DNA of 64,000 nucleotides from Psychrobacter urativorans (GTDB lineage Bacteria > Pseudomonadota > Gammaproteobacteria > Pseudomonadales > Moraxellaceae). Below, piece after piece: positions 40,192 to 51,076 of the stretch. Each line of letters begins with the position of its first letter. The stretch's first letter is position 1. The notes under the pieces are model-generated. The model did no database searches, was not told the DNA's origin, and saw nothing but the letters and a program-made list of their open reading frames with translations. The stretch is taken from positions 1-64,000 of the forward strand of contig NZ_CAJHBR010000009.1 in assembly GCF_904846695.1 (NCBI RefSeq). Direction: 5' to 3'. The position numbers were made by a program, and so were the translations under genes.

Positions 40192-41016
40192 ATGCCTATC
40201 GTAAAAGCAAAGCCAACATCACCAGGCCGTCGTTTTGTTGAAAAAGTGGTGCATCCACACCTTTATAAAGGTCGTCCATATGCAGCGCTTCTCGAATCAA
40301 AAAGTAAGTCAGGTGGTCGTAACAATAATGGTCGCATAACTTCTCGTCATATTGGTGGCGGTCATAAGCAACATTATCGTATAATTGACTTTAAACGTAC
40401 TAAAGATAATATTCCAGCGACTGTAGAGCGTATTGAATATGATCCTAACCGTACTGCCCATATTGCGTTATTGAAGTATGCTGATGGTGAGCGTCGCTAT
40501 ATCATCGCCGCTAAAAAGCAAGCAGTTGGTGATACAGTATTGTCAGGTGAAGCATCTCCAATTCGTCCAGGTAACTGTTTACCGCTTAAAAACATCCCTT
40601 TGGGTACTGTGATCCATAATATCGAACTTAAAATCGGTAAAGGCGCACAGATGGCTCGTTCAGCGGGTGCAAGCGTTCAGCTACTAGGTCGTGACGGTAT
40701 CTACGCAATTCTACGTATGCGTTCAGGCGAAACTCGTCGTGTGCATATCAATTGTCGTGCAGTTATCGGTGAAGTATCTAATACTGAAAACAACTTGAAA
40801 TCACTTGGTAAAGCCGGTGCCTCACGTTGGCGCGGTATTCGTCCTTCAGTTCGTGGTGTCGCAATGAACCCGGTTGATCACCCACATGGTGGTGGTGAAG
40901 GTCGTAACAAAGGTCGCCATCCTACTAGCCCTTGGGGTCAGAAGTCTAAAGGACTTAAGACGCGTCACAATAAGCGTACTGATAAAATGATCATCCGTCG
41001 CGCCAAGAAGAAATAA
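40192..41016 (+). CDS. rplB: 50S ribosomal protein L2
   Basis: A 274-residue L2, needed for subunit association and peptidyl-transfer. [18 protein letters not shown] and the catalytic-region [16 protein letters not shown] are present, with the basic tail [17 protein letters not shown]. Spacing to rpsS is 12 bases. Confidence 0.98.
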   Translation: MPIVKAKPTSPGRRFVEKVVHPHLYKGRPYAALLESKSKSGGRNNNGRITSRHIGGGHKQHYRIIDFKRTKDNIPATVERIEYDPNRTAHIALLKYADGERRYIIAAKKQAVGDTVLSGEASPIRPGNCLPLKNIPLGTVIHNIELKIGKGAQMARSAGASVQLLGRDGIYAILRMRSGETRRVHINCRAVIGEVSNTENNLKSLGKAGASRWRGIRPSVRGVAMNPVDHPHGGGEGRNKGRHPTSPWGQKSKGLKTRHNKRTDKMIIRRAKKK

Positions 41017-41028
41017 AGGAAGAATTTC

Positions 41029-41304
41029 ATGCCTCGTTCATTGAAAAAAGGTCCATTCATTGATGCGCATTTGTTTGCCAAAGTTGAAACTGCTATTGCA
41101 GCCAACTCACGCAAACCGATCAAAACTTGGTCGCGCCGCTCGATGATTCTGCCACAAATGGTTGGCCTAACTTTATCTGTTCACAACGGTCGTACTCATG
41201 TACCCGTTATTATAAGCGAACAGATGGTTGGTCATAAACTAGGTGAATTTGCTCCGACTCGTACGTATCGTGGTCATGGCATTGACAGAAAAGCTAAGAA
41301 ATAA
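41029..41304 (+). CDS. rpsS: 30S ribosomal protein S19
   Basis: A 91-residue S19 of the 30S head, close to the A-site finger. The canonical [15 protein letters not shown] start and [15 protein letters not shown] end are seen. AAAGGAAGA precedes the ATG. Confidence 0.98.
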   Translation: MPRSLKKGPFIDAHLFAKVETAIAANSRKPIKTWSRRSMILPQMVGLTLSVHNGRTHVPVIISEQMVGHKLGEFAPTRTYRGHGIDRKAKK

Positions 41305-41314
41305 GGTGCTTACC

Positions 41315-41644
41315 ATGGAAGTAACTGCAAAATTACGCGGTGCCGCCATCTCGGCACAAAAAGTTAGACTCGTTGCTGATGAAGTTCGTGGCAAATCTAT
41401 TGAACGTGCTTTGGATATCCTAACGTATAGCAATAAAAAAGGCGCTGTGTTTGTTAAGAAATGTCTTAACTCAGCCATCGCCAATGCTGAACACAACGAC
41501 GGATTAGATATTGATACGCTTAAAGTATCTACTATCTACGTCGATGAAGGCATTACGCTAAAACGTATCCTACCACGTGCGAAAGGTCGCGCTGATCGTA
41601 TCAGCAAGCGTACCTGTCACATCACTATAAAGGTAGGGGAATAA
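41315..41644 (+). CDS. rplV: 50S ribosomal protein L22
   Basis: A 109-residue L22 that lines the exit tunnel. ATG 41315 gives [20 protein letters not shown]; an in-frame upstream start inside rpsS is rejected because it falls in that gene. [11 protein letters not shown] is the conserved hairpin region involved in macrolide response in other species. Confidence 0.97.
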   Translation: MEVTAKLRGAAISAQKVRLVADEVRGKSIERALDILTYSNKKGAVFVKKCLNSAIANAEHNDGLDIDTLKVSTIYVDEGITLKRILPRAKGRADRISKRTCHITIKVGE

Positions 41645-41647
41645 GTT

Positions 41648-42373
41648 ATGGGACAAAAAGTACATCCAATCGGAATCCGTCTTGGTGTTGTAAAAAAGCA
41701 TAACGCAAACTGGTATGCTAGCCCTAAACAATACTCAGAATACCTAATTAACGACATTCAAGTTCGTGATTATCTACGCAAAAAACTAGATAACGCTATG
41801 ATCAGCAACATCATGATCGAGCGTCCTACTGGTGCTGCTAAGATTACCATCGCCACTGCGCGTCCTGGTATTGTTATCGGTAAAAAAGGCGAAGACATTG
41901 AGAGACTTCAGAAAGAATTGACTAAAATTATGGGCGTACCTGCTCAGGTCAATATTGAAGAAATCACCTCACCTGATCTAGATGCCCGTTTAGTAGCTGA
42001 AGGTATTGCAAGTCAGCTTGAGCGTCGTGTTATGTTCCGTCGTGCTATGAAGCGTGCGGTACAGAACAGCATGCGTTCTGGTGCTAAAGGTATCAAAGTT
42101 GAGTTGTCTGGCCGTCTAGGCGGTGCTGAGATTGCTCGTACTGAATGGTATCGTGAAGGTCGTGTACCTTTACATACTCTTCGCGCTGATATTGACTATG
42201 CGTCAGTACGTGCAGAAACTACTTACGGCACTATCGGTGTAAAAGTTTGGATTTTCCGTGGCGAAATCCTTGACGGTATGAACAGTGTTTATAATCCCGT
42301 TAAAGAAGAGCAGACTCGCGCGCCAAAACGCCGTGGTCGTGGTGGAAACCGTCGAAACTCAGACAGAGGTTAA
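41648..42373 (+). CDS. rpsC: 30S ribosomal protein S3
   Basis: A 241-residue S3, part of the mRNA entry channel helicase. The [19 protein letters not shown] start, the KH motif [13 protein letters not shown] and [20 protein letters not shown] are intact. A basic C-terminus ([13 protein letters not shown]) follows. Three bases separate it from the rplV stop. Confidence 0.98.
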   Translation: MGQKVHPIGIRLGVVKKHNANWYASPKQYSEYLINDIQVRDYLRKKLDNAMISNIMIERPTGAAKITIATARPGIVIGKKGEDIERLQKELTKIMGVPAQVNIEEITSPDLDARLVAEGIASQLERRVMFRRAMKRAVQNSMRSGAKGIKVELSGRLGGAEIARTEWYREGRVPLHTLRADIDYASVRAETTYGTIGVKVWIFRGEILDGMNSVYNPVKEEQTRAPKRRGRGGNRRNSDRG

Positions 42374-42376
42374 ACT

Positions 42377-42790
42377 ATGTTACAGCCAAAACGTACCAAG
42401 TTTCGTAAAATGCATAAAGGTCGTAACACTGGGCTTGCTCATCGTGGAAGCACCGTTGCATTCGGACAAATTGGTCTAAAATCTTTGACTCGCGGTCGTA
42501 TGACTGCCCGTCAAATTGAAGCAGCACGTCGTACCATTACTCGTAAGATCAAACGTGGTGGTAAAATTTGGATTCGTGTATTCCCTGACAAACCTATTAC
42601 CAAAAAGCCATTAGAAGTACGTATGGGTAAAGGTAAAGGTCCTGTAGAATATTGGGTATGCGAAGTCAAACCTGGTAAAGTGCTATATGAAATCGAAGGG
42701 GTTTCAGAAGAACTTGCTCGCGAAGCTTTAACGCTTGCTGCAGCAAAACTGCCCTTTAAAACTACCATTGTTAAGCGGACGATAATGTAA
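42377..42790 (+). CDS. rplP: 50S ribosomal protein L16
   Basis: A 137-residue L16 near the tRNA A-site. [17 protein letters not shown], the arginine loop [20 protein letters not shown] and [10 protein letters not shown] are typical. Its stop overlaps the rpmC ATG by one base. Confidence 0.98.
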   Translation: MLQPKRTKFRKMHKGRNTGLAHRGSTVAFGQIGLKSLTRGRMTARQIEAARRTITRKIKRGGKIWIRVFPDKPITKKPLEVRMGKGKGPVEYWVCEVKPGKVLYEIEGVSEELAREALTLAAAKLPFKTTIVKRTIM

Positions 42791-42987
42791 TGAAGATCAG
42801 TGAATTACGTGATAAATCATTAGAAGAACTGACTCAGTTACTTGATGAAAAGCAACTTGATGCTTTCCGTATTCGTATGGCTAAAGCAACAGGTCAGTTG
42901 GGGAGTACCCATGAAGTTCGTGGCAATCGTCGCACGATTGCTCAACTTCAGACTTTGATTAACCAGAAACAACGAGGCGACTCATGA
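42790..42987 (+). CDS. rpmC: 50S ribosomal protein L29
   Basis: A 65-residue helical L29 at the tunnel exit ([20 protein letters not shown]). It overlaps rplP by one base and rpsQ by four (ATGA), so translation of all three is coupled. Confidence 0.96.
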   Translation: MKISELRDKSLEELTQLLDEKQLDAFRIRMAKATGQLGSTHEVRGNRRTIAQLQTLINQKQRGDS

Positions 42988-43259
42988 GCGATAACAATCA
43001 ACCAGCTACCAATGCTAGCTTATTGACCGGACGAGTTGTGAGCGACAAGATGGACAAGTCCATCACTGTTTTGATTGAGCGTCTTGTGCGTCATCCTTTG
43101 TATGGCAAGCAACTTCGTCGTTCAACTAAAATTAAAGCTCATGATGAAAACAACGTTTGCCAACAAGGCGACCTTGTACGTATTAAAGAAACGCGTCCAA
43201 TCTCAAAAACTAAAGCATGGACTTTAGTAGAAGTGATTGAAACAGTAGAAAAAATCTAA
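42984..43259 (+). CDS. rpsQ: 30S ribosomal protein S17
   Basis: A 91-residue S17, a primary 16S rRNA binder. [20 protein letters not shown] and [18 protein letters not shown] are diagnostic. It is the last gene of the S10 part; a 182-base gap with a new promoter follows. Confidence 0.97.
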   Translation: MSDNNQPATNASLLTGRVVSDKMDKSITVLIERLVRHPLYGKQLRRSTKIKAHDENNVCQQGDLVRIKETRPISKTKAWTLVEVIETVEKI

Positions 43260-43264
43260 GTAAA

Positions 43265-43293
43265 TTGCATTAAAAGCCAGAAGCTGTTAAAAT
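43265..43293 (+). promoter_or_regulatory. Probable promoter of the spc operon
   Basis: TTGCAT (43265-43270) and TAAAAT (43288-43293) are separated by exactly 17 bases, in the gap between rpsQ and rplN. The same TTGCAT -35 occurs at the S10 promoter. Read-through from S10 is also possible. Confidence 0.6.
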
Positions 43294-43441
43294 AGCCGCC
43301 TTTTTAAGGATGCTGATTGCACCTAGCGTGTATCACTAGCATTGAGAGTAAGGTGCGGTTATTTATATTAAAATGCCGTCAACTCATACTGTGCTAGCGG
43401 CAGCAACTGGTTTTTATTGCTCATACGTGTGGAGTAACGCT

Positions 43442-43810
43442 ATGATTCAGGTTGAGTCAATGCTGGAAGTTGCAGACAATAGCGGTGCAAGACGAGTTCA
43501 GTGCATTAAAGTACTGGGTGGTTCTCATCGTCGTTATGCATCAGTCGGCGATATCATCAAAGTAACGGTTAAAGAAGCCATTCCTCGCGGTCGTGTTAAA
43601 AAAGGCGACGTGATGAATGCGGTAGTTGTACGTACCAAAAAAGGCGTTCGTCGCCCAGATGGTTCGGTCATTCGTTTTGACGACAATGCTGCGGTATTGT
43701 TGAACCAAAACAAAGCACCGATTGCAACTCGTATTTTTGGACCGGTAACTCGTGAACTACGTGGTGATCAGTTTATGAAAATTGTATCCCTAGCACCAGA
43801 AGTATTGTGA
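43442..43810 (+). CDS. rplN: 50S ribosomal protein L14
   Basis: A 122-residue L14 at the subunit interface. ATG 43442 gives [20 protein letters not shown]; upstream in-frame codons back to 43373 do not match the family. [11 protein letters not shown] near the end is typical. It is first of the spc group. Confidence 0.97.
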   Translation: MIQVESMLEVADNSGARRVQCIKVLGGSHRRYASVGDIIKVTVKEAIPRGRVKKGDVMNAVVVRTKKGVRRPDGSVIRFDDNAAVLLNQNKAPIATRIFGPVTRELRGDQFMKIVSLAPEVL

Positions 43811-43818
43811 GGTAACCC

Positions 43819-44136
43819 ATGGCTAAATTACGAAAAGGCGATACAGTCGTTGTGATTGCTGGTAAAGACAAAGGCAAGCAAGGTACTGTTCAAGCTGTTA
43901 AAAACGATCGTATTAAAGTTGAAGGCATTAACATTGTCACTAAACATCAGAAGCCAAATCAGGCAACTGGCGTTGAAGGCGGCATTCTTAAGCAAGAAGC
44001 TTTTCTACATATCTCAAACGTTGCGATTTTAAATGCGCAAACCCAAAAAGCAGACCGTATTTCTTACCAGACTGGCGAAGACGGCGTTAAAAACCGTGTT
44101 TACCGTTCAAATGGTGAAGTTGTGGCGACTGCGTAA
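43819..44136 (+). CDS. rplX: 50S ribosomal protein L24
   Basis: A 105-residue L24 with a KOW motif (LRKGDTVVVIAGKDKGKQG), one of the two assembly initiators of the 50S subunit. It starts eight bases after rplN. Confidence 0.97.
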   Translation: MAKLRKGDTVVVIAGKDKGKQGTVQAVKNDRIKVEGINIVTKHQKPNQATGVEGGILKQEAFLHISNVAILNAQTQKADRISYQTGEDGVKNRVYRSNGEVVATA

Positions 44137-44157
44137 GACACTAAGGGTGTAATGGTA

Positions 44158-44694
44158 ATGGCAAGATTAAAAGTTTTATATAATAATGAACTAAAGCAAA
44201 AGATCAAAGAAGAACTTGCTTTAGAAAACGTGATGCAGGTGCCTAAAATCACCAAAATCACATTAAACATGGGTGTAGGTGGCGCGTCTCAAGACAAGAA
44301 ATTGCTTGAAGGTGCTGTTGCTGATATGACTGTAATTGCTGGTCAAAAACCTGTAGTCACCAAAGCGCGTAAATCAATCGCTGGCTTCAAGATTCGTGAA
44401 GAATGGCCAATTGGTTGTAAAGTAACGCTACGCGGTGAGCAAATGTACGAATTTTTAGATCGTCTCATTGCCGTTGCAATTCCTCGTGTTCGTGACTTTC
44501 GTGGTTTTTCACCTAAAGCCTTTGATGGACGTGGTAACTATTCACTGGGTATCAAAGAGCAAATCGTATTCCCAGAAGTAGATTTTGACAAGATTGATCG
44601 TATCCGCGGTATGGATATTACAATCACTACGTCAGCTACTACTGATGATGAAGGTCGTGCGCTGCTTAAAGCATTCGGCTTCCCATTTAAATAA
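44158..44694 (+). CDS. rplE: 50S ribosomal protein L5
   Basis: A 178-residue L5 that binds 5S rRNA and P-site t[41 protein letters not shown] and [15 protein letters not shown] are typical. ATG 44158 gives the usual MARLK start; ATG 44152, two codons upstream and closer to the AAGGG site, is equally possible. Confidence 0.95.
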   Translation: MARLKVLYNNELKQKIKEELALENVMQVPKITKITLNMGVGGASQDKKLLEGAVADMTVIAGQKPVVTKARKSIAGFKIREEWPIGCKVTLRGEQMYEFLDRLIAVAIPRVRDFRGFSPKAFDGRGNYSLGIKEQIVFPEVDFDKIDRIRGMDITITTSATTDDEGRALLKAFGFPFK

Positions 44695-44706
44695 GGTAAA
44701 GACGTT

Positions 44707-45012
44707 ATGGCAAAGAAGAGCATGATTAACCGCGAATTAAAGCGCGAAAAAATGGTTGCAAAGTATGCTGAAAAGCGTATTAAGCTAAAAGAAACTATCG
44801 GTGATATGAATGCAAGTGACGAAGAGCGTATGGACGCGATGTTAGAGCTTCAAGCTTTACCACGCAACTCATCGCCAGTACGTCTGCGCAATCGTTGTGC
44901 TATCACAGGTCGTCCTCATGGTTACTTCCGCAAGTTTGGCTTATCACGCAATATGCTGCGTGAACGTGTCATGCAAGGTGATGTACCTGGTGTTCGTAAA
45001 GCAAGCTGGTAA
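44707..45012 (+). CDS. rpsN: 30S ribosomal protein S14
   Basis: A 101-residue S14 of the long, zinc-free type: [20 protein letters not shown] lacks the CxxC pairs of zinc-bound S14. It binds in the 30S head. Confidence 0.97.
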   Translation: MAKKSMINRELKREKMVAKYAEKRIKLKETIGDMNASDEERMDAMLELQALPRNSSPVRLRNRCAITGRPHGYFRKFGLSRNMLRERVMQGDVPGVRKASW

Positions 45013-45023
45013 GGAGTAATTAC

Positions 45024-45422
45024 ATGAGTATGCAAGATACTGTTGGGGATATGCTAACCCGTATTCGTAACGCACAAATGGCTAATAAAGTTTCTGTAGC
45101 TATGCCAAGCTCAAAGCTACGTAAATCAATCGCTGACCTATTGGTCAACGAAGGTTATGTAGCCAGTGCTGTTGTAAAAGCTGAAGACAACAACAAAGCA
45201 ACGCTAACTATTGAACTAAAATACTTCGAAGGCAAAGCTGTCATCGAAACTATCCAACGTTTTAGCCGTCCTGGTTTACGCCAGCATCGCGGTAAAGACG
45301 CTATCCCTACTGTTAAGCAAGGTATGGGTGTTGCTATCGTATCTACTAGTAAAGGCATCATGAGTGATCGTGCTGCACGCGCTGCAGGTATCGGTGGTGA
45401 AGTCGTTGCATTTGTAGCGTAA
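45024..45422 (+). CDS. rpsH: 30S ribosomal protein S8
   Basis: A 132-residue S8, a primary 16S rRNA binder and the spc autoregulator in E. coli. [20 protein letters not shown] and [20 protein letters not shown] are diagnostic. An unusually long 259-base AT-rich gap separates it from rplF. Confidence 0.97.
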   Translation: MSMQDTVGDMLTRIRNAQMANKVSVAMPSSKLRKSIADLLVNEGYVASAVVKAEDNNKATLTIELKYFEGKAVIETIQRFSRPGLRQHRGKDAIPTVKQGMGVAIVSTSKGIMSDRAARAAGIGGEVVAFVA

Positions 45423-45681
45423 GCTGCGCCACGACAAAGTCTATTTGTATTTTATTAGGTTTATGGTTTATTTAAACAATATCTCATAAACCTGATATCT
45501 ATATTAATTATAGTTATCAGACCTCAGATAAATTATAGAATAATAATTCTATTGAATTGATGAGTGTATAATAGAATCGATTATGCTAAACTAGCACGCT
45601 TTTTAGCCTGTTAGTTTTTTCGCTATTTATTTTGCTAATAGTTTGCTAACAGAAGATATTAATTTTTTAAGGAATATTCCT

Positions 45682-46215
45682 ATGTCTCGTGTGGCTAAAG
45701 CCCCAGTAATACTGCCTAATGGCGTAAGTGTTACTTTGAACGATCGGCAGGTCGAAGTGAAAGGCAAGAACGGTACTTTGTCTTTACGCCTGCACGAATT
45801 GGTCGAGCTGAAACAGGAAGATGATGCTATCATTCTCTCACCTACAGTCGATTCAAAAGAAGCCATGATGCACACTGGCACCATCCGCGCTATCCTTAAC
45901 AACCATGTTAAAGGTGTAACTGAAGGCTTTGAAAAACGCTTACAGTTGATCGGTGTTGGTTATCGTGCTCAAGCTAATGGCGATAAAATAACCTTAAACG
46001 TCGGTTATTCACATCCAGTAGAATATACATTGCCTGAAAGCGTGTCAGCTGAAACCCCAACGCAAACTGAAATTGTTTTGAAATCAAACAATAAACAGCA
46101 GCTTGGTCAAGCAGCGGCTAATATCCGCGGTTTCCGCCCACCAGAGCCTTATAAAGGTAAAGGTATTCGTTATAGTGACGAGCATGTGATTCGCAAAGAA
46201 GCCAAGAAAAAATAA
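45682..46215 (+). CDS. rplF: 50S ribosomal protein L6
   Basis: A 177-residue L6 near the factor-binding site. ATG 45682 with AAGGAATA upstream gives [17 protein letters not shown]; the earlier in-frame start at 45643 is rejected. [20 protein letters not shown] at the C-terminus is canonical. Confidence 0.97.
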   Translation: MSRVAKAPVILPNGVSVTLNDRQVEVKGKNGTLSLRLHELVELKQEDDAIILSPTVDSKEAMMHTGTIRAILNNHVKGVTEGFEKRLQLIGVGYRAQANGDKITLNVGYSHPVEYTLPESVSAETPTQTEIVLKSNNKQQLGQAAANIRGFRPPEPYKGKGIRYSDEHVIRKEAKKK

Positions 46216-46226
46216 GGTGAGTTGAA

Positions 46227-46577
46227 ATGTTTGATAAAAAAGCAGCTCGTCTGCGTCGAGCTAAGAAAACCCGCGCGCATATCCGTTTTTTAGGTGTTAA
46301 TCGCCTAACGGTTAATCGCACGCCAAAGCATATCTATGCCCAAATTATCTCTCCTAACGGTGGTGAAGTGATTGCACAGGCATCTACATTAGACGGCAGT
46401 TTACGCTCAGGCGCAACTGGTAACGTTGATGCAGCTACGTCTGTAGGCCAAATGATCGCAGAACGCGCAAAAGCAGCTGGTATCACTAAAGTTGCGTTTG
46501 ACCGTAGTGGTTTCAAATATCATGGTCGAGTTAAAGCTTTAGCTGAAGCCGCTCGCGCAAACGGATTGGAGTTTTAA
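46227..46577 (+). CDS. rplR: 50S ribosomal protein L18
   Basis: A 116-residue L18 that carries 5S rRNA into the 50S subunit. [20 protein letters not shown] and [20 protein letters not shown] are diagnostic. Two bases precede rpsE. Confidence 0.97.
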   Translation: MFDKKAARLRRAKKTRAHIRFLGVNRLTVNRTPKHIYAQIISPNGGEVIAQASTLDGSLRSGATGNVDAATSVGQMIAERAKAAGITKVAFDRSGFKYHGRVKALAEAARANGLEF

Positions 46578-46579
46578 TC

Positions 46580-47095
46580 ATGGCTAGAAATGATAAAAAT
46601 GATAAGAATGAGCAGACTGACGGTTTAGTAGAACGCTTAGTTACCGTTGATCGCGTTGCGAAAGTAGTTAAAGGTGGTCGTATCTTCTCTTTTACTGCGT
46701 TAACCGTAGTAGGCGATGGTAATGGTCGCGTTGGTTTCGGTCGCGGTAAAGCTCGTGAAGTACCAGCTGCTATTCAAAAAGCTCTAGAAGCTGCCAAACG
46801 TAATATGATTACTGTTGAGCTTAATGATGCAACTTTGCATCATCCGATCAAAGCACGTCATGGTGCAAGTAAAGTCTATATGCAACCTGCATCTGAAGGT
46901 ACTGGCGTTATCGCTGGTGGCGCAATGCGTGCTGTATTAGAAGTTGCTGGCGTCAAAGATGTTTTGACTAAATGTTATGGTTCTACCAATACTGCTAACG
47001 TAGTTCGCGCTACATTTAACGGTTTACGTGATATGTCAACTCCAGAAAAGATGGCAGCAAAACGTGGTAAATCTGTAGACGAAATTTTGGGCTAA
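46580..47095 (+). CDS. rpsE: 30S ribosomal protein S5
   Basis: A 171-residue S5, involved in decoding fidelity. [38 protein letters not shown] and [18 protein letters not shown] are typical. Confidence 0.98.
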   Translation: MARNDKNDKNEQTDGLVERLVTVDRVAKVVKGGRIFSFTALTVVGDGNGRVGFGRGKAREVPAAIQKALEAAKRNMITVELNDATLHHPIKARHGASKVYMQPASEGTGVIAGGAMRAVLEVAGVKDVLTKCYGSTNTANVVRATFNGLRDMSTPEKMAAKRGKSVDEILG

Positions 47096-47115
47096 CTTAG
47101 ACTAGGTGAGTTACG

Positions 47116-47295
47116 ATGAAAACAATGAAAGTCACTCAAGTAAAATCAGGTGCCCATCGCCTCAAGAGCCACAAAGCTAGCTTGAAAGGATTGGGTTTAC
47201 GCCGCATTAATCATACTGTTGAAGTAGAAGATACTCCTTCAACCCGTGGTATGGTCAATCGCGTTAACTACATGGTAAAAGTGGAGGAAGCGTAA
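47116..47295 (+). CDS. rpmD: 50S ribosomal protein L30
   Basis: A 59-residue L30, short enough to be missed by length cut-offs. It starts [20 protein letters not shown] and ends [21 protein letters not shown] precedes the ATG; its stop overlaps the rplO ATG by one base (TAATG). Confidence 0.95.
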   Translation: MKTMKVTQVKSGAHRLKSHKASLKGLGLRRINHTVEVEDTPSTRGMVNRVNYMVKVEEA

Positions 47296-47735
47296 TGGGT
47301 CTTAGATTAAATGAATTATCACCAGGTGTTGGCGCCAAGAAAACTGCCCAACGTCGTGGTCGTGGTATCGGTTCAGGCTTAGGCAAAACTGGTGGCCGTG
47401 GTGTAAAAGGTCAGAAATCACGTTCAGGTTCTGGTATCCGTAGAGGGTTTGAAGGTGGCCAAATGCCATTATTCCGTCGTCTACCTAAATTCGGCTTTAC
47501 CAGTAAAATGGCAATGACAACTGCTGAAGTTCGTCTGTCTGAATTGAATAAAGTTGAAGGCGATATCGTTAACGTTGCTACTCTTAAAACGGCTAACATT
47601 ATTCGTCATGATATGAAGCGTGCACGTATTATCTTGTCTGGTGATGTCACTAAAGCTTATACCTTCCAAGGTGTAAAAGTGACTAAAGGCGCCAAGCAAG
47701 CAATCGAAGCTGCTGGTGGTAGCATCGAGGAGTAG
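47295..47735 (+). CDS. rplO: 50S ribosomal protein L15
   Basis: A 146-residue L15. [20 protein letters not shown], the Gly/Arg-rich [16 protein letters not shown] and [17 protein letters not shown] are diagnostic. Coupled to rpmD by the overlapping start. Confidence 0.98.
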   Translation: MGLRLNELSPGVGAKKTAQRRGRGIGSGLGKTGGRGVKGQKSRSGSGIRRGFEGGQMPLFRRLPKFGFTSKMAMTTAEVRLSELNKVEGDIVNVATLKTANIIRHDMKRARIILSGDVTKAYTFQGVKVTKGAKQAIEAAGGSIEE

Positions 47736-47739
47736 TAAC

Positions 47740-49086
47740 GTGTCAAAACAATCAGTGTCATCGTCTGGCATTCCGCTAAATCCTTTTGCTTTTATACGTA
47801 AGTATGATGAGCTTTGGTCACGCATGTTGTTTTTGATCGGCGCATTGATTGTTTATCGTTTAGGGTCACATATTCCTGTACCTGGCATTAATCCGGTGAA
47901 TTTAGCCGATTTGTTCTCACGCAATGAAAACACTATCTTAAGCATGTTTAACATGTTTTCAGGTGGTGCGCTGGAAAGAATGTCAATTATGGCGCTTGGT
48001 ATCATGCCATATATTTCAGCATCTATCATTGTACAGATGATGTCAGCTGTACTACCCTCGCTTGAAGCCATCAAAAAAGAAGGTGAAGCGGGTAGACGTA
48101 AGCTTAACAAGTATACCCGTCAAGGGACACTTGCATTAGCTTTAGTACAGTCTTTAGGAATGTGTGCTGGTCTGATTAGTCAGAACCTGACTTTATCCAG
48201 CGGCCTTACCTTCTATATCCCTGCAGTAACTTCGTTAGTGGCAGGGGCTATGTTCTTAATGTGGCTTGGTGAGCAGATTACAGAGCGTGGTGTGGGTAAT
48301 GGTATCTCAATGCTGATTTTTGCCAGCATTGTGGCTGGTACGCCAGGTATGATTTCGCAATCTATCGAACAAGTCAATCAAGGTCAGATGAACTTGATTG
48401 TACTCTTTATCTTTGTGATACTAGGTGTCGCGGTTACCGCGGGTATCGTCTATATTGAACGTGCCCAGCGTCGTGTGCCTGTAAATTACGCGCAAAAACA
48501 GCAGCAAGGTCGCAAAATATATGCTCAACAGCAGTCCCATCTGCCGCTGAAAATTAATATGGCAGGGGTTATTCCAGCTATTTTTGCCAGTTCTTTGTTA
48601 TTGTTTCCAGCTAGTTTAGGGCAGTGGGTTGGTCAATCAACTGATCCTACCTTTGTACAGAAGATATTGCAAAATATGGCTTTGGTATTGTCCCCAGGAC
48701 AACCGCTCTATTTAGTTCTGTTCGGTGCGATGATTATTTTCTTTTGCTACTTCTATACGGCATTAGTCTTTAGTCCACGCGAAGTTGCTGAGAACCTTAA
48801 ACGTAGTGGTGCGTATATCCCTGGTATTCGCCCCGGACAACAAACTCAGCGTTATCTTGATCATGTATTAAACCGGTTGACCTTTATTGGCGCGATGTAT
48901 ATGACGGCCATTTGTTTAATGCCAATGCTAGTTCAATCAGGATTTGGTGTGCCGTTTCAACTCGGTGGTACGTCGCTACTAATTATGGTGGTTGTGGTAA
49001 TGGACTTCATCTCGCAAATTCAAGCGCATTTGATGACCCATCAATATAATGATCAGACGTTAATTCAGTCGCCAACTCAGCCTTAA
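47740..49086 (+). CDS. secY: Protein translocase subunit SecY
   Basis: A 448-residue core channel of the Sec translocon with ten transmembrane segments. GTG 47740 is chosen because GAGGAG lies seven bases upstream and only four bases separate it from the rplO stop; an earlier GTG at 47716 lies inside rplO. SecY signatures are [44 protein letters not shown] [17 protein letters not shown] and [19 protein letters not shown]. It works with SecE, SecG and SecA. It sits at the usual place at the end of spc. Confidence 0.97.
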   Translation: MSKQSVSSSGIPLNPFAFIRKYDELWSRMLFLIGALIVYRLGSHIPVPGINPVNLADLFSRNENTILSMFNMFSGGALERMSIMALGIMPYISASIIVQMMSAVLPSLEAIKKEGEAGRRKLNKYTRQGTLALALVQSLGMCAGLISQNLTLSSGLTFYIPAVTSLVAGAMFLMWLGEQITERGVGNGISMLIFASIVAGTPGMISQSIEQVNQGQMNLIVLFIFVILGVAVTAGIVYIERAQRRVPVNYAQKQQQGRKIYAQQQSHLPLKINMAGVIPAIFASSLLLFPASLGQWVGQSTDPTFVQKILQNMALVLSPGQPLYLVLFGAMIIFFCYFYTALVFSPREVAENLKRSGAYIPGIRPGQQTQRYLDHVLNRLTFIGAMYMTAICLMPMLVQSGFGVPFQLGGTSLLIMVVVVMDFISQIQAHLMTHQYNDQTLIQSPTQP

Positions 49087-49157
49087 TAGTTGTTAGTAAC
49101 TTTTGTTATTAATAATCTAACAATGGATGAGTAGGATGATATCTCAAGGAGCATGCA

Positions 49158-49274
49158 ATGAAAGTTCAAGCATCAGTTAAAAAGATTTGTGGTAGCTGCA
49201 AGATTGTACGCCGTAAAGGCCGTGTACACGTTATATGTACAGCAGAACCTCGCCACAAGCAACGTCAAGGCTAG
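49158..49274 (+). CDS. rpmJ: 50S ribosomal protein L36
   Basis: A 38-residue zinc-type L36: [20 protein letters not shown] with Cys pair CGSC, then a third Cys (VICTAEP) and His in EPRHKQRQG forming the zinc site. AAGGAGCATGC precedes the ATG. It lies between secY and rpsM, as in E. coli. Confidence 0.96.
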   Translation: MKVQASVKKICGSCKIVRRKGRVHVICTAEPRHKQRQG

Positions 49275-49335
49275 TCAATAGATAGAATATGGTATTTTAC
49301 CTAAGCTATTAATTGAATTAATACTTGAAAAACAA

Positions 49336-49359
49336 TGGCGGATGCGATATCATCCGCCA
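49336..49359 (+). terminator. Hairpin after rpmJ, before the alpha operon
   Basis: TGGCGGATG pairs perfectly with CATCCGCCA over a short loop. No T-run follows. It may partially terminate spc transcription or structure the rpsM leader, where S4 regulates in E. coli. Confidence 0.5.
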
Positions 49360-49531
49360 CTTGCCGTAGTTCTTACTCATACTTTATTATATTAACAATG
49401 ATTAGTTTCTCTTAGCGAGTTACTGTAATAGTTAAGATAATACGGCCATGAGTATTAACAGCAATAAATCTGAAAAACAATACACTATTTATTATGAATA
49501 AATTTTGTTTTTCTTCAATGGAGAGAAAGCA

Positions 49532-49888
49532 ATGGCTCGTATTGCCGGTGTTAACATTCCGGATAATAAGCATGCTGTTATTTCACTAACTTACATCTTT
49601 GGTGTAGGTCGTACCACTGCTCAGAAAATCTTAGAAGCAGTCGGTATTGATACTACTACTAAAATCAGTCAGTTAGATGATACGCAGTTAGATGCTATCC
49701 GTGCACAGATTGCAAACTACATGACCGAAGGTGATCTTCGTCGTGAAGTGTCAATGAACATTAAGCGTTTGGTTGATTTAGGCTGTTATCGTGGCATTCG
49801 TCATCGTCGTAACTTGCCTGTTAATGGTCAACGTACGAAAACGAATGCGCGTACTCGTAAGGGTCCACGTAGAGCAATCAAAAGATAA
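49532..49888 (+). CDS. rpsM: 30S ribosomal protein S13
   Basis: A 118-residue S13 of the 30S head, contacting the P-site tRNA. ATG 49532 gives [19 protein letters not shown]; the upstream in-frame start at 49505 is rejected. The basic tail [20 protein letters not shown] is canonical. It begins the alpha operon after a 257-base gap. Confidence 0.97.
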   Translation: MARIAGVNIPDNKHAVISLTYIFGVGRTTAQKILEAVGIDTTTKISQLDDTQLDAIRAQIANYMTEGDLRREVSMNIKRLVDLGCYRGIRHRRNLPVNGQRTKTNARTRKGPRRAIKR

Positions 49889-49908
49889 TTAACTTAGGAA
49901 GCTAAAAG

Positions 49909-50298
49909 ATGGCAAAAGACACTCGCAGTCGCAAAAAGGTGACTCGTCGTTCAGTATCGGAGGGCATAGCCCACATCCATGCGTCTTTTAATAACACCAT
50001 TGTTACGATTACCGATCGTCAAGGTAATGCATTGGCTTGGGCCACTTCAGGTGGACAAGGCTTCCGTGGTTCACGTAAATCTACACCATTTGCAGCACAG
50101 GTTGCAGCTGAGGTCGCTGGTAAAGCGGCTCAAGAATATGGTGTTAAGAATGTCGATGTTTTGGTCAAAGGACCAGGACCGGGTCGTGAGTCTGCGGTAA
50201 GAGCACTAGGTGCATTGGGTTATAAAATTAATAGCATCTCTGATGTAACCCCAATCCCACACAATGGTTGCCGTGCGCCGAAAAAGCGCCGCGTCTAA
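49909..50298 (+). CDS. rpsK: 30S ribosomal protein S11
   Basis: A 129-residue S11 of the 30S platform. [39 protein letters not shown] and [14 protein letters not shown] are diagnostic. Confidence 0.98.
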   Translation: MAKDTRSRKKVTRRSVSEGIAHIHASFNNTIVTITDRQGNALAWATSGGQGFRGSRKSTPFAAQVAAEVAGKAAQEYGVKNVDVLVKGPGPGRESAVRALGALGYKINSISDVTPIPHNGCRAPKKRRV

Positions 50299-50346
50299 TA
50301 TTTAAGACGAAGCTTTTTATAACAAAAGCTTATAGGAGACATAAAG

Positions 50347-50988
50347 ATGGCCCGCTATATTGGACCAAAACTGAAATTATCACGTCGTGAAGGCACGGAT
50401 CTAGGTCTTAAGTCTGGCGTAAAGCCCTACGACGTAAAAACGAAAAAAGCTGGTCGTCCACCAGGTCAACATGGCGTTAGCCGTAATAAGACCTCGGAAT
50501 ATGCACTACAGTTACGCGAAAAACAAAAAGTTAAGCGTATCTACGGTGTATTAGAACGTCAGTTTGCTAACTATTATAAAGAAGCTGCTCGCAAACGTGG
50601 TGCTACTGGTGAGAACCTATTAGCTATGCTTGAGAGTCGTTTAGACAATGTGGTTTATCGCATGGGCTTTGGCTCAACTCGCGCTGAAGCACGTCAGCTA
50701 GTTAGCCATCGTTCTATCATGGTAAAAAAAGCCGGCCGTGATGAGTTTGTTCGTGTGAACATTCCATCAATTCAGCTGCAAGATGGTGATGTCATCGCTG
50801 TCCAAGAGAAGTCTCGCGAACAACTACGTATTCAGAATGCTATCGAATTAGCTTCACAACGTGGTATTCCAGAATGGCTAGATGTTGATAACAGCAAGCT
50901 TCAAGGTACATTCAAACATGCACCTGATCGCATTGATTTACCAGCTGAAATCAACGAAAGCTTGATCGTTGAGCTATACTCTAAGTAA
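50347..50988 (+). CDS. rpsD: 30S ribosomal protein S4
   Basis: A 213-residue S4, assembly initiator of the 30S and autoregulator of the alpha operon in E. coli. [34 protein letters not shown] and the S4 RNA-binding domain [14 protein letters not shown] are typical. Cys ligands of zinc-type S4 are absent. TAGGAGACAT precedes the ATG. Confidence 0.98.
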   Translation: MARYIGPKLKLSRREGTDLGLKSGVKPYDVKTKKAGRPPGQHGVSRNKTSEYALQLREKQKVKRIYGVLERQFANYYKEAARKRGATGENLLAMLESRLDNVVYRMGFGSTRAEARQLVSHRSIMVKKAGRDEFVRVNIPSIQLQDGDVIAVQEKSREQLRIQNAIELASQRGIPEWLDVDNSKLQGTFKHAPDRIDLPAEINESLIVELYSK

Positions 50989-51076
50989 CTGAAATTATGA
51001 TTGACGTTATCACTTATGTGGGTAACGTCGATTTAATGAAGTTAATTAAACCAGTTAAATAAATCGAGGTGACATC

